DNA of 48,089 nt from Nocardia carnea NBRC 14403 (GCF_000308515.1 NZ_BAFV01000115.1:1-48089); one strand, 5' to 3'; shown: positions 1 to 8,409, counted from the first letter of the stretch. Translations and numbers: made by a program. The notes: generated from the sequence alone by a model not told the origin.

Positions 1-350
1 AAAGGCCGGTCGGCACTCGATCGTGTTCTGAAAGGCCTGTGACAAACGGGGAGAATCGGCCCACATGACGCCCGAATGGTCCTTCGCCGACGAGTGACTC
101 GGGCAGTTCGTCGGGCAGGAGTTGCGTGAGGTCGCTCTGCTCGAATGGCGTCCAGCGGCAGTCGAGACCGAGTCACATATCGATGCTGCCGACGATTGCG
201 CGGTGTGGTTGCCGTAGCGACCGGACTGCACGAGACCGGGCGCGTCTCGTTCGCGCCGCAACCCGCACGAAGTGGTGTCCCCTCGTTTGCGATGTCGATC
301 CGAGGTACAGTCAACTTGTTCGTAAATTCGTAATTCCGGAATAAGAAAGA
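1..350. other. Gene-poor left edge
   Basis: No convincing intact gene is visible. One frame from 65 reads MTPEWSFADE, hits a TGA at 95-97, and continues in the same frame for about 39 residues (LGQFVGQELREVALLEW and on) to a stop near 217. This could be a short gene with a Trp-to-stop change, or chance. The last 30 bases hold the probable ribosome site (AAGAAAGA) of the next gene. Confidence 0.3.
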
Positions 351-1382
351 ATGCTGATGCGGATTCGGTTGGTGCTGGCCACGATGATGTTGATTCCACT
401 GGCCACGGGATGTTCAGGAACAGAGCCAGCGGCGCAGGCATGCGGGCCGCCGCCGGAACCCGGCGTCACCTCGGCCGACGGCTGGTTGGGGCGTATCGCC
501 GCGGAACCGGAAACTATCTCCGTGTACATGGACGACGGGCGAGGGCAGGTCGTGCAGGGGCGGGCCGGTGAGCCGCAGCCAACGGCGTCGGCGAACAAGG
601 TGGTGCCGCTGGCGGCTTATGCGCGCGCGGTCGCGAACGGGGAACTCGACCCGCAGGAACGGGTGCCGGTCGCCGAATGGGAACGGTGGTACCTACCGGG
701 AACCGACGGGGGAGCCCACGAGCGGGCAAGGGCCCGGCTCGGCGGGGAAACCGTGACATTGGACCAGCTGGTCAGTGCGATGATCCAGGAAAGTGATAAC
801 GCCGTACCCGACTACCTACGCGAACGTCTCGGTGACCAGGCGTTGATCGACGCAGCGGCCGCGGGCGGATGGGAGGGATATCGGCCCTCCAGCAAGCTCG
901 GCGAGATCATCCGGCTGCTCGAGCCCGGCGGCGACGAGTGGGACACCGCCCGCCGCCACGCCGGCGACCCCGCATACCGCGCAGATATTCAATCACGGCC
1001 GCTACCTGCACCGGAAGCGCAAACCCGATGGGCCGAAACCACGGCCACCGCTTCCGCCCGCCAGCTCGCGTCCATTCACCGAGCCATCGCCGACGGCAGT
1101 TTCGGCGCCGGCGCCGACGTCGCCCGGGCACAACTGGAATGGCAGCAACCGCCACCCGGGTACGAGGCGATCGGTTTCAAGGGCGGAAGCTACCCCGGTG
1201 TACTGGCCGACGCGATCTACTTACGTGCGGCCGACGGGACGGTGGCCACCGCGGTGTTGCTCGACCATCGCATGTCCATCGACGTGTGGGCGGAAGCGCT
1301 ATCAACAATGAGCCAGCAGCAAGTGCTGGTCGGCGCCATGACGGACCCGGAGATGGCGCGCCGGTTAGCATGCGCGGTATGA
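351..1382 (+). CDS. Class A beta-lactamase-like serine hydrolase, lipoprotein
   Basis: The 343-residue product starts with a short basic, hydrophobic signal ending in a lipobox-like LATGC (Cys21), so it is probably anchored outside the membrane. Three penicillin-recognising motifs occur in order: SxxK as SANK (residues 80-83), SDN (148-150) and KGG (277-279) in the KTG place. These define the active-site-serine beta-lactamase / D,D-peptidase fold. KGG instead of KTG, and no clear Glu166 omega-loop motif, leave true beta-lactamase activity uncertain; a cell-wall peptidase or esterase is possible. AAGAAAGA lies just before the ATG. The gene stands alone, with a regulator starting 35 bases downstream. 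Confidence 0.82.
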   Translation: MLMRIRLVLATMMLIPLATGCSGTEPAAQACGPPPEPGVTSADGWLGRIAAEPETISVYMDDGRGQVVQGRAGEPQPTASANKVVPLAAYARAVANGELDPQERVPVAEWERWYLPGTDGGAHERARARLGGETVTLDQLVSAMIQESDNAVPDYLRERLGDQALIDAAAAGGWEGYRPSSKLGEIIRLLEPGGDEWDTARRHAGDPAYRADIQSRPLPAPEAQTRWAETTATASARQLASIHRAIADGSFGAGADVARAQLEWQQPPPGYEAIGFKGGSYPGVLADAIYLRAADGTVATAVLLDHRMSIDVWAEALSTMSQQQVLVGAMTDPEMARRLACAV

Positions 1383-1416
1383 CCGATACCTTCGCCGGCC
1401 CCGCCGAATCCGCGGC

Positions 1417-1887
1417 GTGCCCGAGGACGGCGCCGTGACGGATGTCGACGCCAAACTCGCCGAGCTGGAGGCGCGGATCGCAGCCCTCGAGGGGCCGGCG
1501 CCCGACGACCGCGGCGAGCGGGGCTTCGTGGAATACGGCGGCAGCGTCGATTTCGGCGGCCCGGTGGACTGGACGATCCGCTACAGCGCCACCGCGATAC
1601 GCACGCTGCCTGCGCACGACCGTGTCGAAGTCCTGGCCGCCCTGGGCCATCCGGTCCGGCAGGCATTGGTCGAGGCTCTGCTGGACGGTCCATGTACCGG
1701 TTCGGAACTCGCGGAGGCGGCGGGCCTCACCTCGCAAGGACAGTTGTATCACCATGTCCGTGCGCTGATATCGGCGAAAGTGATCGAACAACATGGCCGC
1801 GGCTCCTACCGTATACCGGCCCCGAAACTCGTCCCGACTCTGATCATCATGACCGCCGCCGCAGATATCGCCGAAGTCCTGCGCTGA
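1417..1887 (+). CDS. ArsR-like winged-helix transcriptional regulator
   Basis: A 156-residue protein with a GTG start (a second GTG at 1435 is also possible). The N-terminal 60 residues are acidic with a short coiled-coil-like stretch (AKLAELEARIAALEG). Residues about 68-130 form a winged helix: ALGHPVRQALVEALLDGPCT, then SELAEAAGLTSQGQLYHHVR as the recognition helix, then a wing. This is the ArsR pattern in which target genes are repressed until a ligand binds. No metal-binding cysteine pair is evident, so the ligand is unknown. It follows the beta-lactamase-like gene by 35 bases and may share its transcript. The gene on its far side is convergent. Confidence 0.75.
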   Translation: MPEDGAVTDVDAKLAELEARIAALEGPAPDDRGERGFVEYGGSVDFGGPVDWTIRYSATAIRTLPAHDRVEVLAALGHPVRQALVEALLDGPCTGSELAEAAGLTSQGQLYHHVRALISAKVIEQHGRGSYRIPAPKLVPTLIIMTAAADIAEVLR

Positions 1888-2004
1888 GCCGACCGACGAT
1901 ATCGGGATGAACTGTGCACGAGTGCATATCGACAACGGCCTGGACCCCGGGATTTCCGGCCTCGAATGAGGTATCGCCGACCCAACCACGGCCGGCGGCG
2001 ACGG

Positions 2005-2832
2005 TTAGGAGATGAGCTGCCGGCGAAACCACCGCGTCAGGATGTCGTCGACCGCTTTCGCGTCGGGTCGCTGTGGCGCCGGTTCGAGACCCGGTTCGTC
2101 GGCCAGCGGATGCGCGAGGTTCGGCACGGAGACCAGTTCGGCGTTGTCCGGCTGCGCATAGCGGTGCTTCACGGTGTCGACCAGTGCAGCCGCGTCGGCG
2201 CGAAGGTCCGGGTGATCCTCTTCCCCGCTGACGACCAGCAGCGGCGGCGCAACGGTGAGTTCGGCGGCACGGGCCACGAAGTCCAGTCTGTCTGCGATAC
2301 GCTCGGCTTCGGCCGTCCATTCGTACGGATGACCAGTGATTCCCTCGGTCAGGGGGACGACCGAGCGGATACGGACCGCCGGGTTCACGAGCGCAACGTG
2401 CCGGATCGGGATCGACTCTGTGCAGAGCACCTGGAGAGCGACGGTGCCGCCGAGCGAGGCGCCGAGAATGCTGACCGGCCCCTCCTCGACCGGAAGCTGC
2501 TCGCGAAGTGCCGCCAGGGCTGCCGGGAACTCGTCGGCAGCCTGCTGCGCGAACGGTGCGAGGTTCGCGAGTAAAGGGTCCTGGCGGGCGAGTTCGAGCA
2601 CGGCGTCGACACGGCCGTCGACCATCCGGGCGCCACACATCGGCATCCCCAAGTGGACCCGCCAGGCCGGCACCGCGGTCATCGGCAGGGCAGCGGCGAA
2701 CGCTGCATCGGAGCGCGGCGCGTCCAGCATGTGCCAGGACACGATCAGTGGCGCCGGAGCGTCGCCCCTGCCGTCGGGTGGCAGCGCGGTGTAGGGGACG
2801 CCGGCAGCGGTTCCAGTGATCGTCTCCATCAC
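2005..2832 (-). CDS. Alpha/beta hydrolase
   Basis: A 275-residue cytoplasmic protein without signal peptide. The nucleophile elbow is GASLGG (about residue 125), and the likely catalytic histidine lies in NLAHPLADEP near residue 247. An acidic residue in VVSGEEDHPD would complete the triad. Spacing fits a single-domain esterase / dienelactone-hydrolase-like fold. An ATG-ATG pair starts the gene; the second Met is equally possible. It is convergent with the ArsR-like gene and has no obvious operon partner. The substrate cannot be inferred. Confidence 0.8.
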   Translation of the reverse strand: MMETITGTAAGVPYTALPPDGRGDAPAPLIVSWHMLDAPRSDAAFAAALPMTAVPAWRVHLGMPMCGARMVDGRVDAVLELARQDPLLANLAPFAQQAADEFPAALAALREQLPVEEGPVSILGASLGGTVALQVLCTESIPIRHVALVNPAVRIRSVVPLTEGITGHPYEWTAEAERIADRLDFVARAAELTVAPPLLVVSGEEDHPDLRADAAALVDTVKHRYAQPDNAELVSVPNLAHPLADEPGLEPAPQRPDAKAVDDILTRWFRRQLIS

Positions 2833-3089
2833 GCTCCTTGTTTCCCGCAGCGATCAAGATGCACCCTGATCGGCAGGTATGGCCGGATTCTTCAGCAATC
2901 TGAACGCCCGCCGCCGGTCGCAGTCTGCGATCTCCGGCAGTTCTTGCCGTGACCCTACGCGGACTGATCCGACTTACGGAGGCATACGACGCTGTGCTCC
3001 GGGTCGGCCGGGCCCCGGCATCTGTCGCCCGGCTTCAGGTGCGCGCTGCATGGACTCCGTATGCGGACAGGAGTCCGTCGATTTCATTT

Positions 3090-3250
3090 TCGCCGACGGG
3101 ACGGGTCGTGACCACCCGGGGTGGGTGTCGCAGACCGAGCATGGTGAAGTCGCGACGGTCGAGGCTCTCTTCGCGTATGTTTCCGCGCTGGGTGGAAAAC
3201 TGGAACTGCCGGCGGACATCGGTGGACATCTGTTGAAATGCCGACCGATC
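3090..3250 (+). pseudogene. Remnant of an XRE antitoxin-like gene (HigA type)
   Basis: One frame between 3090 and 3250 encodes WVSQTEHGEVATVEALFAYV followed by SALGGKLELPADIGGHLL. This matches the second half of HigA-like XRE antitoxins, where a recognition helix is followed by a short strand pair ending in LELVADFG. The first half of the helix-turn-helix and a fitting stop codon are missing. Similarity was judged by eye only. The rest of the 2833-3275 gap shows no other gene. Confidence 0.4.
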
Positions 3251-3275
3251 CCGCCGCGTGAGCTGAAGGAGCGGT

Positions 3276-3638
3276 ATGAACGGCGGATGCCTCTGTGGAA
3301 ATATCCGGTTCTCCGCGACCGGCGAACCGGACTTCCCGCATCTGTGTTCGTGCGAGCACTGCCAGAAGCTTTCCGGCGCTCCGGTGATGTCGTGGGTGTC
3401 CTTCTCGGAAGAAGGCTTCGCGTGGAACGGTCCGGGCGGGGAGCCCACCTGGTACGAGACTTTCCCGCAAATCTGCCGCGGGTTCTGTCCGGTGTGCGGT
3501 TCCTCGGTCGCATCCAAGGGCGATGACGAAGGCTGGGTAGGGGTCACGATCACTGCTTTGGACGATCATGTCGCCTTGGCGCCGGTCAAGCAGAGCTTCG
3601 CCCACAACGCTGTCGCGTGGATGCCCCCTCTGGGATGA
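3276..3638 (+). CDS. GFA-family (CENP-V/GFA) zinc-binding protein
   Basis: A 120-residue protein with the family layout: GGCLCGNIRF at the N-terminus, then CSCEHCQKLSGAP (the CxCxxC site) and CRGFCPVCGSSV (a second Cys pair). These cysteines bind structural and catalytic zinc in the family named after glutathione-dependent formaldehyde-activating enzyme. Most members have unknown substrates, so formaldehyde use is not implied. Length fits the family. The ribosome site is AAGGAG in 3266-3272. A degenerate second copy of its 3' end lies at 5370-5528. Confidence 0.85.
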   Translation: MNGGCLCGNIRFSATGEPDFPHLCSCEHCQKLSGAPVMSWVSFSEEGFAWNGPGGEPTWYETFPQICRGFCPVCGSSVASKGDDEGWVGVTITALDDHVALAPVKQSFAHNAVAWMPPLG

Positions 3639-3649
3639 AGCGGTCAACG
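3478..3649 (+). repeat. Direct repeat copy A: 3' end of the GFA gene
   Basis: About 170 bases covering the second zinc-site codons, the end of the GFA gene and a few bases beyond (TGAAGCGGTCAA). It matches 5370-5528 closely, with scattered substitutions and a small internal gap. Here the frame is intact. Together the two copies bracket the VOC and WYL genes. Confidence 0.85.
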
Positions 3650-3650
3650 C

Positions 3651-3683
3651 ATGCCCTGCGGCGCATATGCGGCCGCAGGGCAT
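3651..3683. terminator. Hairpin between convergent GFA and VOC genes
   Basis: A perfect 12-base stem, ATGCCCTGCGGC (3651-3662) and GCCGCAGGGCAT (3672-3683), with a 9-base loop. It sits between two converging stop codons, as expected for a bidirectional terminator. No long U-run follows, which is normal for high-GC actinomycetes. Confidence 0.7.
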
Positions 3684-3693
3684 AGCCGGTGGG

Positions 3694-4278
3694 TCAGCGG
3701 GTGCGCGGATCCTTCAGCGACGCCATCGCTTCCATGAGTGAGGAATGAACGGCGGTCAATTCCGGGGTGGCGAACGACTCCCAGGACTGCTCGCCCCCTC
3801 CGTCCTCGGCGGAATCCGCCTGCCCCCAGTCGCCTTCGCCGGTTCCGTCCGCCGAACCTTCATCCCAGGACGCGTTACCCGGATTGTGCTTGTACACCCA
3901 CCACAGGTGGCCGAACGGGTCGGCGAAGCGGGAGAGTACGTCGCCCCAGAAATCCGTCGGCTCGGTCACGATCCGCGCACCACGCGCGGCGGCACGTTTC
4001 AGCGTGGCGGCCGGATCGTCGACATAGACGCGGACGAAGGACGGCATATACGGCCAGTCCGGTTTGCGATCGGCAATCGTCAGCGTCGAATCGCCTATCC
4101 GCAGTTCGGAATGCAGAATCAGGCCGTCGGTATCGGCGGTCCGCGCCTCGGCGACCTCGATCGCCCCGAACACATCGCCGAGGAAGTCGAGCAGACCTGC
4201 CGCGTCGTCGGTCCAGATGAAGGGGTCGACCGTTGCGGATCCGGCGGGCGCCGGGGGGACGGCGGGAGTGGTGGACAT
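3694..4278 (-). CDS. VOC (glyoxalase/bleomycin-resistance) family protein
   Basis: A 194-residue protein starting MSTTPAVPPAP. This start is preferred over upstream ATGs because AAAAGGAGAC lies just before it. Residues about 20-130 form the paired beta-alpha-beta-beta-beta units of the vicinal-oxygen-chelate fold: VDPFIWTDDAAGLLDFLGDV, RVYVDDPAATLKRAAARGAR and RFADPFGHLWWVYKH. Such proteins bind a metal and act as isomerases, dioxygenases or drug-binding proteins. The C-terminal 60 residues are acidic and low-complexity, which is unusual. It is transcribed away from the WYL regulator at 4361 across 82 bases and is its likely target. Confidence 0.8.
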   Translation of the reverse strand: MSTTPAVPPAPAGSATVDPFIWTDDAAGLLDFLGDVFGAIEVAEARTADTDGLILHSELRIGDSTLTIADRKPDWPYMPSFVRVYVDDPAATLKRAAARGARIVTEPTDFWGDVLSRFADPFGHLWWVYKHNPGNASWDEGSADGTGEGDWGQADSAEDGGGEQSWESFATPELTAVHSSLMEAMASLKDPRTR

Positions 4279-4360
4279 ACTGTCTCCTTTTCGGTTGATG
4301 CCCCCAGATTCACCGCAGTTGCGGACAGGATATGGCCACAAGTGCACCTAGCCTCGGGAT

Positions 4361-5368
4361 GTGTCCACCAGCACCCGCACCCTTGCGCTTCTCGGTCTGC
4401 TGCAAAGCCGTCGCCACTGGTCCGGTGCCGATCTCGCCCGCCGACTCGATGTCAGCGAGCGGACCGTCCGGCGCGATGTACTCGGTCTCCAGGAGATCGG
4501 CTATCCGATCGTCACGACGCGCGGAACCGGCGGCGGCTACCAGCTCAGCGCGGGTGCCTGCCTGCCGCCACTGGTGCTGGGCGAGGAGGAGGCCGCCGCA
4601 ACGGTGCTGGGGCTGAAGGAGATCGCCACCGGCGTCCATCCCGCCTCCGCGGAAGCTGCCATGAGCGCCATGGCCAAGATCGTCCAGGTCCTTCCGGTCC
4701 GGATCCGCCGCCGGATCGATAGCCTGCGAACTGTCGCGACTCCCGCCGGTGATGGATACAACCGAGCCGTGATCGGCGATGTCACCGCATTGACCACCCT
4801 GGCGCTCGCCTGCCGGGACGCCGATACCGTCTCGTTCTCCTACCGCGGCAGCGACGCGGCCACTTCGCAGCGCACCGCCCAACCGCATCAGATCGTCAAT
4901 GTCGAAAGCCGCCTCTACCTGGTGGCCTGGGATCTCGATCGCACCGACTGGCGGACCTTCCGCATCGACCGGGTCGTGCAACCACGACGCACCGGCGCAC
5001 GATTCGCACCGCGCAGCCTGCCCGGCGACGATCCGGTGGAATACGTCCGCGACCGGATCGGGTCGATGCCTTCCAAGTACCGGGTGCACGCCACCGTCCA
5101 GGCTTCCGCCGAACGGGTCAGAGCCGAGATTGTCCATTACGGCACTGTCACCGCCATCGACCCCGGCTCGTGCGAGGTCCATATCGCCGCCGAATCCCTG
5201 GACTGGGCGGCCTTCTGCCTCGTCTCGATCGGAGCACCGTTCATCGTGCACGGGCCGGCTGAAGCGACCGACCTCATGAAGGACTGGGGATCCAGGCTCC
5301 TCGCCGCCACGCGAGGGACCGGAAACGGACTCGCCTGCCACAGTTCGATCGACGCCGAGTCATGGTAA
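4361..5368 (+). CDS. HTH-WYL transcriptional regulator
   Basis: A 335-residue protein with GTG start. The N-terminal winged helix (residues about 5-60) contains GADLARRLDVSERTVRRDVL and the wing TTRGTGGGYQL. The middle carries the WYL domain (about 140-215), with LYLVAWDLDRTDWRTFRIDR standing for the ligand-binding core, and a WCX-type C-terminal segment follows. WYL domains sense nucleotides or nucleic-acid ends in some systems, but single-copy DeoR/YafY-like members such as this usually control a divergent neighbour. Here that is the VOC gene. The gene ends exactly where GFA repeat copy B begins. Confidence 0.87.
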   Translation: MSTSTRTLALLGLLQSRRHWSGADLARRLDVSERTVRRDVLGLQEIGYPIVTTRGTGGGYQLSAGACLPPLVLGEEEAAATVLGLKEIATGVHPASAEAAMSAMAKIVQVLPVRIRRRIDSLRTVATPAGDGYNRAVIGDVTALTTLALACRDADTVSFSYRGSDAATSQRTAQPHQIVNVESRLYLVAWDLDRTDWRTFRIDRVVQPRRTGARFAPRSLPGDDPVEYVRDRIGSMPSKYRVHATVQASAERVRAEIVHYGTVTAIDPGSCEVHIAAESLDWAAFCLVSIGAPFIVHGPAEATDLMKDWGSRLLAATRGTGNGLACHSSIDAESW

Positions 5369-5369
5369 C

Positions 5370-5528
5370 GCGGGTTCTGTCCGGTGTGCGGTTCCTCGGT
5401 CGCGTCCAAGGGCGATGAAGAAGGCTGGGTAGGAGGCACGATCACTGCCCCGGACGTCGGCGCCGGTCAACCAGAGCTTTGCCCACGACGCGGTCGCGTG
5501 GCTGCCCTGCTGGGGGTGAAGCGGTCAA
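5370..5528 (+). pseudogene. Truncated second copy of the GFA gene 3' end (repeat copy B)
   Basis: This stretch aligns with 3478-3649: it opens with CGCGGGTTCTGTCCGGTGTG and carries the SSVASKGDEEGWVGGTI reading. An internal deletion near 5455 shifts the frame, so the ending no longer matches the intact gene. No 5' part is present. It is a decayed duplicate, not a gene. Confidence 0.85.
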
Positions 5529-5618
5529 AGCTTTCAGGCCATCCCGCTATCCCGCAAGCGAGTTGGGCGCGCTCTCCGGAATCATCGATCCTGTGTTGAC
5601 CGGTGGTGTCCGCGGCAA

Positions 5619-6455
5619 CTATCTGGACTTCCTGCGTAGTGCGTCGGTGGCGAAATCGACCAAGGGTCGCTGTTCCAGCAGCCGTGCCACCGACGAACCG
5701 AGCCGTCCAGTGCTGGTATGGGCCGGTTGTGCTGCTGCGAACTCGTCGAGAATGTCGATGAAGTGGGTGTCGTCGTAGTCCAGGTCCGGAAACCTCACCC
5801 ACTGTCGTCGCCCATCGCGGATCAGCGGGCCTCCTTGGGTTATCGCGGTCGCCGTACCGGCACGCACCTCCGCGAGGTGCAGGCTCGTGCAGTTGTTCGT
5901 TCCGATCAGCAGCACTCGTGCATGGCGGTCGTACAAGCGCGCCAGTGGCGATCCCTCGCCGAGTGACATGTTCAGCTCGTGGCCGTTGAGGATTGCCGCC
6001 GCGTCGGCACCCCATGCGGCAAACGAGACGTGCGGATGGTGACTCCGCCGCACATCCGGCCAGGTGCGAAATGTTTCGGCGACCGCCCCCATCCACTCGC
6101 TAGGGGTTCGTTCGGGATCGAAGGCCGGCCAACTGGCCCGCACGTCCGGTACCCATTCCGGGGGTACGGGAGGGTTCTGCCATCTCGCGGGATCGGTCAG
6201 GCCCGAGGTATGCGTCGGGACGACGAGTGTGCCCGAGGGGGTGAGAGCGTCCTGTAGTGCCTGGATGACTGCGACGGCTCCACCGGACACCCACCCCAGC
6301 GATTTCAGGCTCGCGTGTACCAGGACGAGGTCGCCGCTACGCAGCCCCAGTGTTCTCATGTCCTGTGCAAGGGAGTCCCGGGTGTGGGGACGGGCTTGGT
6401 CGGCTGATGCTTGTGGTGGCCGCGATGCTGACTTGGAGGAATCGCTGTGGGCCAT
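5619..6455 (-). CDS. AAC(3)-family aminoglycoside N-acetyltransferase
   Basis: A 278-residue protein of the antibiotic_NAT family, which moves acetyl from acetyl-CoA to the 3-amino group of deoxystreptamine aminoglycosides. Hallmarks are LVLVHASLKSLGWVSGG near residue 43, the VVPTHTSGLTDPARWQNPP segment, HPHVSFAAWG, and EGSPLARLYDRHARVLLIGT in the C-terminal half. Length and motif order match full AAC(3) enzymes. Members encoded in actinomycete chromosomes may act on other amines, so resistance is likely but unproven. A shorter start at Met33 is possible, since no strong ribosome site precedes 6455. It appears monocistronic. Confidence 0.87.
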   Translation of the reverse strand: MAHSDSSKSASRPPQASADQARPHTRDSLAQDMRTLGLRSGDLVLVHASLKSLGWVSGGAVAVIQALQDALTPSGTLVVPTHTSGLTDPARWQNPPVPPEWVPDVRASWPAFDPERTPSEWMGAVAETFRTWPDVRRSHHPHVSFAAWGADAAAILNGHELNMSLGEGSPLARLYDRHARVLLIGTNNCTSLHLAEVRAGTATAITQGGPLIRDGRRQWVRFPDLDYDDTHFIDILDEFAAAQPAHTSTGRLGSSVARLLEQRPLVDFATDALRRKSR

Positions 6456-6734
6456 GGCCGGGAACCTATCAGGGCAGGCAGATCGCCGCCCCGATCACCA
6501 ACAGCATGCCTTTCTGTGGAGATTCGATCTCCTGGGGTCGGCCGACATGGGGAGGAAGGAAAATCTGGGTCTACCTGCGCAGGAGGGGCAGGACGGATCA
6601 TCGGCGAGCACGGTTTTCCGGCTTGCTCCGACCGAGATACCCGAGCACTACACCGGCCGATACGACATCATGGTCGCAGACCTGACTACTCAGGTCGCAC
6701 AATTGTTCTCGACTGATCAGGGATCTGCGCGCAT

Positions 6735-7100
6735 ATGTTGAAGATATCGACCCGCACCGTGCTCGGCGGCGTCATTGCCGGGACGCTCATTGTCGGATCA
6801 GGGGGCGTCGCGGCGGCCGAGCCCGCCCCGGCGCCCGCACCGGTCGCGCCGGTGCAAGCCCCCGATGCTCCGGGGTCCGGGGCGGCGGCGCCTATCGCGG
6901 CGTGCATGGCGCCCGGCGACTCCATCGAACTCCGGGCCGGCCTGGGCGCCCTGCTCGGGACCGGGAGCGGCGCGGTCGCGGGTCTGCCCGTCTTCTTTGT
7001 CGGGGCCGTCCCGTTCGGGATCATCGGCGGCGTGATCGGCGCCATGGTCGGCTCGACCACCTACGCGCAGGACGCCTGGCGGGCTCCGCAGAACTGCTGA
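6735..7100 (+). CDS. Small secreted hydrophobic protein
   Basis: A 121-residue protein with a clear Sec signal: MLKISTRTVLGG, then a hydrophobic run ending GGVAAAEP, with cleavage probably after AAA near residue 28. A Pro/Ala linker follows. The C-terminal half has two glycine-rich hydrophobic stretches (about 70-85 and 90-110) and ends in Cys; another Cys lies at about 57, so a disulfide is possible. It resembles the many uncharacterised secreted proteins of nocardiae by layout only. The interval 6456-6734 before it shows no other gene. Confidence 0.65.
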   Translation: MLKISTRTVLGGVIAGTLIVGSGGVAAAEPAPAPAPVAPVQAPDAPGSGAAAPIAACMAPGDSIELRAGLGALLGTGSGAVAGLPVFFVGAVPFGIIGGVIGAMVGSTTYAQDAWRAPQNC

Positions 7101-7118
7101 TGGGACGGGGACGCGGGG

Positions 7119-7310
7119 TCACCCCTTGATCGGGTAGGTGGCGTCGAGCCATTCGGTGAACGAAGGTCCGCCGATTCGGGCGTGCGGCCGGCCACCAACC
7201 CCGCGGTCCTCCAGCAGCGCCCGATACACACCGACTACGGTCGCGGCGCCGATGATCTCGCCGCGGTCGATCATCCGCATCGCTCGTCGAGCGGCACCCA
7301 CAGCGATGCT
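7119..7310 (-). pseudogene. NUDIX hydrolase C-terminal remnant with 1-base frameshift
   Basis: On the minus strand, RGEIIGAATVVGVYRAL matches the C-terminus of the intact NUDIX gene at 44819-45352 (RGEIVGAATVVGVYRAL). Just upstream, a second frame gives SLWVPLDE, matching IGWIPLDEA. Adding one G at GAGCG (near 7286) rejoins the two frames. Everything upstream, including the catalytic NUDIX box, is missing. It is a true remnant of a paralogue. Confidence 0.82.
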
Positions 7311-7317
7311 GCGAGGA

Positions 7318-7620
7318 ATGACGACGGTAACCTTTTACGCGGAGGATCTGGAGGCGGCGAAGGACTGGTACGCCGAGTTCCTGGCGACACCACCGTATTT
7401 CGCCGTGCCCGGCTATTACGAGTTCCGGGTGGGCGACGACGAGCACGAGTTCGGCCTGATCGACCACGCGTACCGACCCGAGCGCGCCGAGCCGGGTCCG
7501 GGCGGAGCGATCGTGTACTGGCACGTCGACGATCTGCGCACAACTTACGACCGGCTGCTCGAACTCGGTGCCACTCGGCCAGGCTGGGCAACCAGGAACC
7601 TGGCGCCGGTGGAGGGTTGA
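7318..7620 (+). pseudogene. Truncated VOC-family protein
   Basis: From ATG 7318 the reading starts MTTVTFYAEDLEAAKDWYAE and continues through a typical VOC N-terminal half (YYEFRVGDDEHEFGLID, YWHVDDLRTTYDRLLELGA). After LGA the family normally has about 40 residues ending in a DPFGN-like motif. Here it is replaced by RPGWATRNLAPVEG and a stop. The second metal-ligand half is therefore missing. The gene directly abuts the NUDIX remnant on the other strand, suggesting a recombination joint. Confidence 0.6.
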
Positions 7621-7710
7621 CCCCCGAGGCCATGTTCATACAGTCGTTGCCCTGTGCTTACAGCGAGGCGATCAGGGCAGGCAGGTCGATGGCCACAGGC
7701 ACATGGCGCT

Positions 7711-7769
7711 CGAATGGGAACGAAATGGGAAATGGGAATCGAAAACGGCACCCAAATGGGAGACACACC
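7711..7769. repeat. ATGGGAA repeat element, copy 1
   Basis: It holds four ATGGGA units at 7714, 7725, 7732 and 7756. A closely similar element is at 20096-20154, where three units keep nearly the same spacing (18 and 23 versus 18 and 24 bases). The region from 7621 to 7929 has no gene. A minus-strand reading WDIDGTLIPADLRW (about 7781-7840) looks like HAD motif I with nothing recognisable after it. Confidence 0.7.
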
Positions 7770-7929
7770 GGATGAGCGCGGTAGCCCTCCGCAGCCATCG
7801 CAGATCCGCGGGGATCAGGGTGCCGTCGATATCCCAATGACGAGTCCCGAGCGCGCCGCAGTCATGCAGGCGTTCTGACAGACTCGACCCGACGACCCCA
7901 CGAGGTGCCGGCGGCCGATTCGAGAGCCG

Positions 7930-8340
7930 GTGCGCGGGCAACGTGCCGCCAACCTAGATAGTTGGCTCGAGAAAGCTGAGCCCGGAGGCGATGCGCCGCT
8001 TTACGCTCGCCCTATCGTCCGCGCGGCGATCAGCGCAAGGACACCCAACCCCGGAAGTATCGACGATAAGACAGACGTGAACCGCCGCGAATTCGGTAAA
8101 GCAGCAGCGCTTACCGCCGCGACATTGCCGACGTCGAGCCACTCCCGGATCGGGATGGCCGACGTCGAACGTCTGAACGTATTCATGGCGGAACTGGAGG
8201 CGGCCGACCAGGCTGTCGGTGGAGCGGGTCTACTGTCCTCCGCCGTTGATGCGTTGGAACGTAGCCAGAGTTTGCTGCACAGCAGCGTGTTCGACGCTGC
8301 GACCAGGGCGGCAGAAGCTGGCGTAGGTGAGTTGTGTTAA
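7930..8340 (+). pseudogene. Middle fragment of an XRE-TPR regulator
   Basis: The frame contains DVNRREFGKAAALTAATLP, then SRIGMADVERLNVFMAELEA and further helical text. This is the typical junction in actinomycete XRE regulators between the N-terminal DNA-binding domain and the TPR region. The helix-turn-helix is absent upstream, and the reading stops (AGVGELC) after about one TPR unit of several. The 3' half of a regulator of the same type lies at 44505-44832, also beside a NUDIX gene. Confidence 0.6.
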
Positions 8341-8345
8341 CTGCT

Positions 8346-8354
8346 GGCGTAACA
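8346..8354 (+). promoter_or_regulatory. GGCGTAACA motif, site 1 (upstream of FGE)
   Basis: First of four exact copies seen in this window. It is followed by TACGGAGATCCGCCGGGG, similar to the sequence after site 3. Function unproven: an operator or part of a promoter are both possible. Confidence 0.5.
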
Positions 8355-8409
8355 TACGGAGATCCGCCGGGGAGGGGCTTCTGATCTCGGGATCCGTGGG
8401 GGACGTGAT

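Noticed and set aside
7714..7762. ATGGGA repeats as a CRISPR array
   Set aside because: Units are 7 bases with 11-24-base spacing; no repeat-spacer regularity and no cas genes.
7672..7941. HAD phosphatase gene on the minus strand
   Set aside because: Only motif I (WDIDGTLI) is visible; no later HAD motif and the frame runs into the repeat element.
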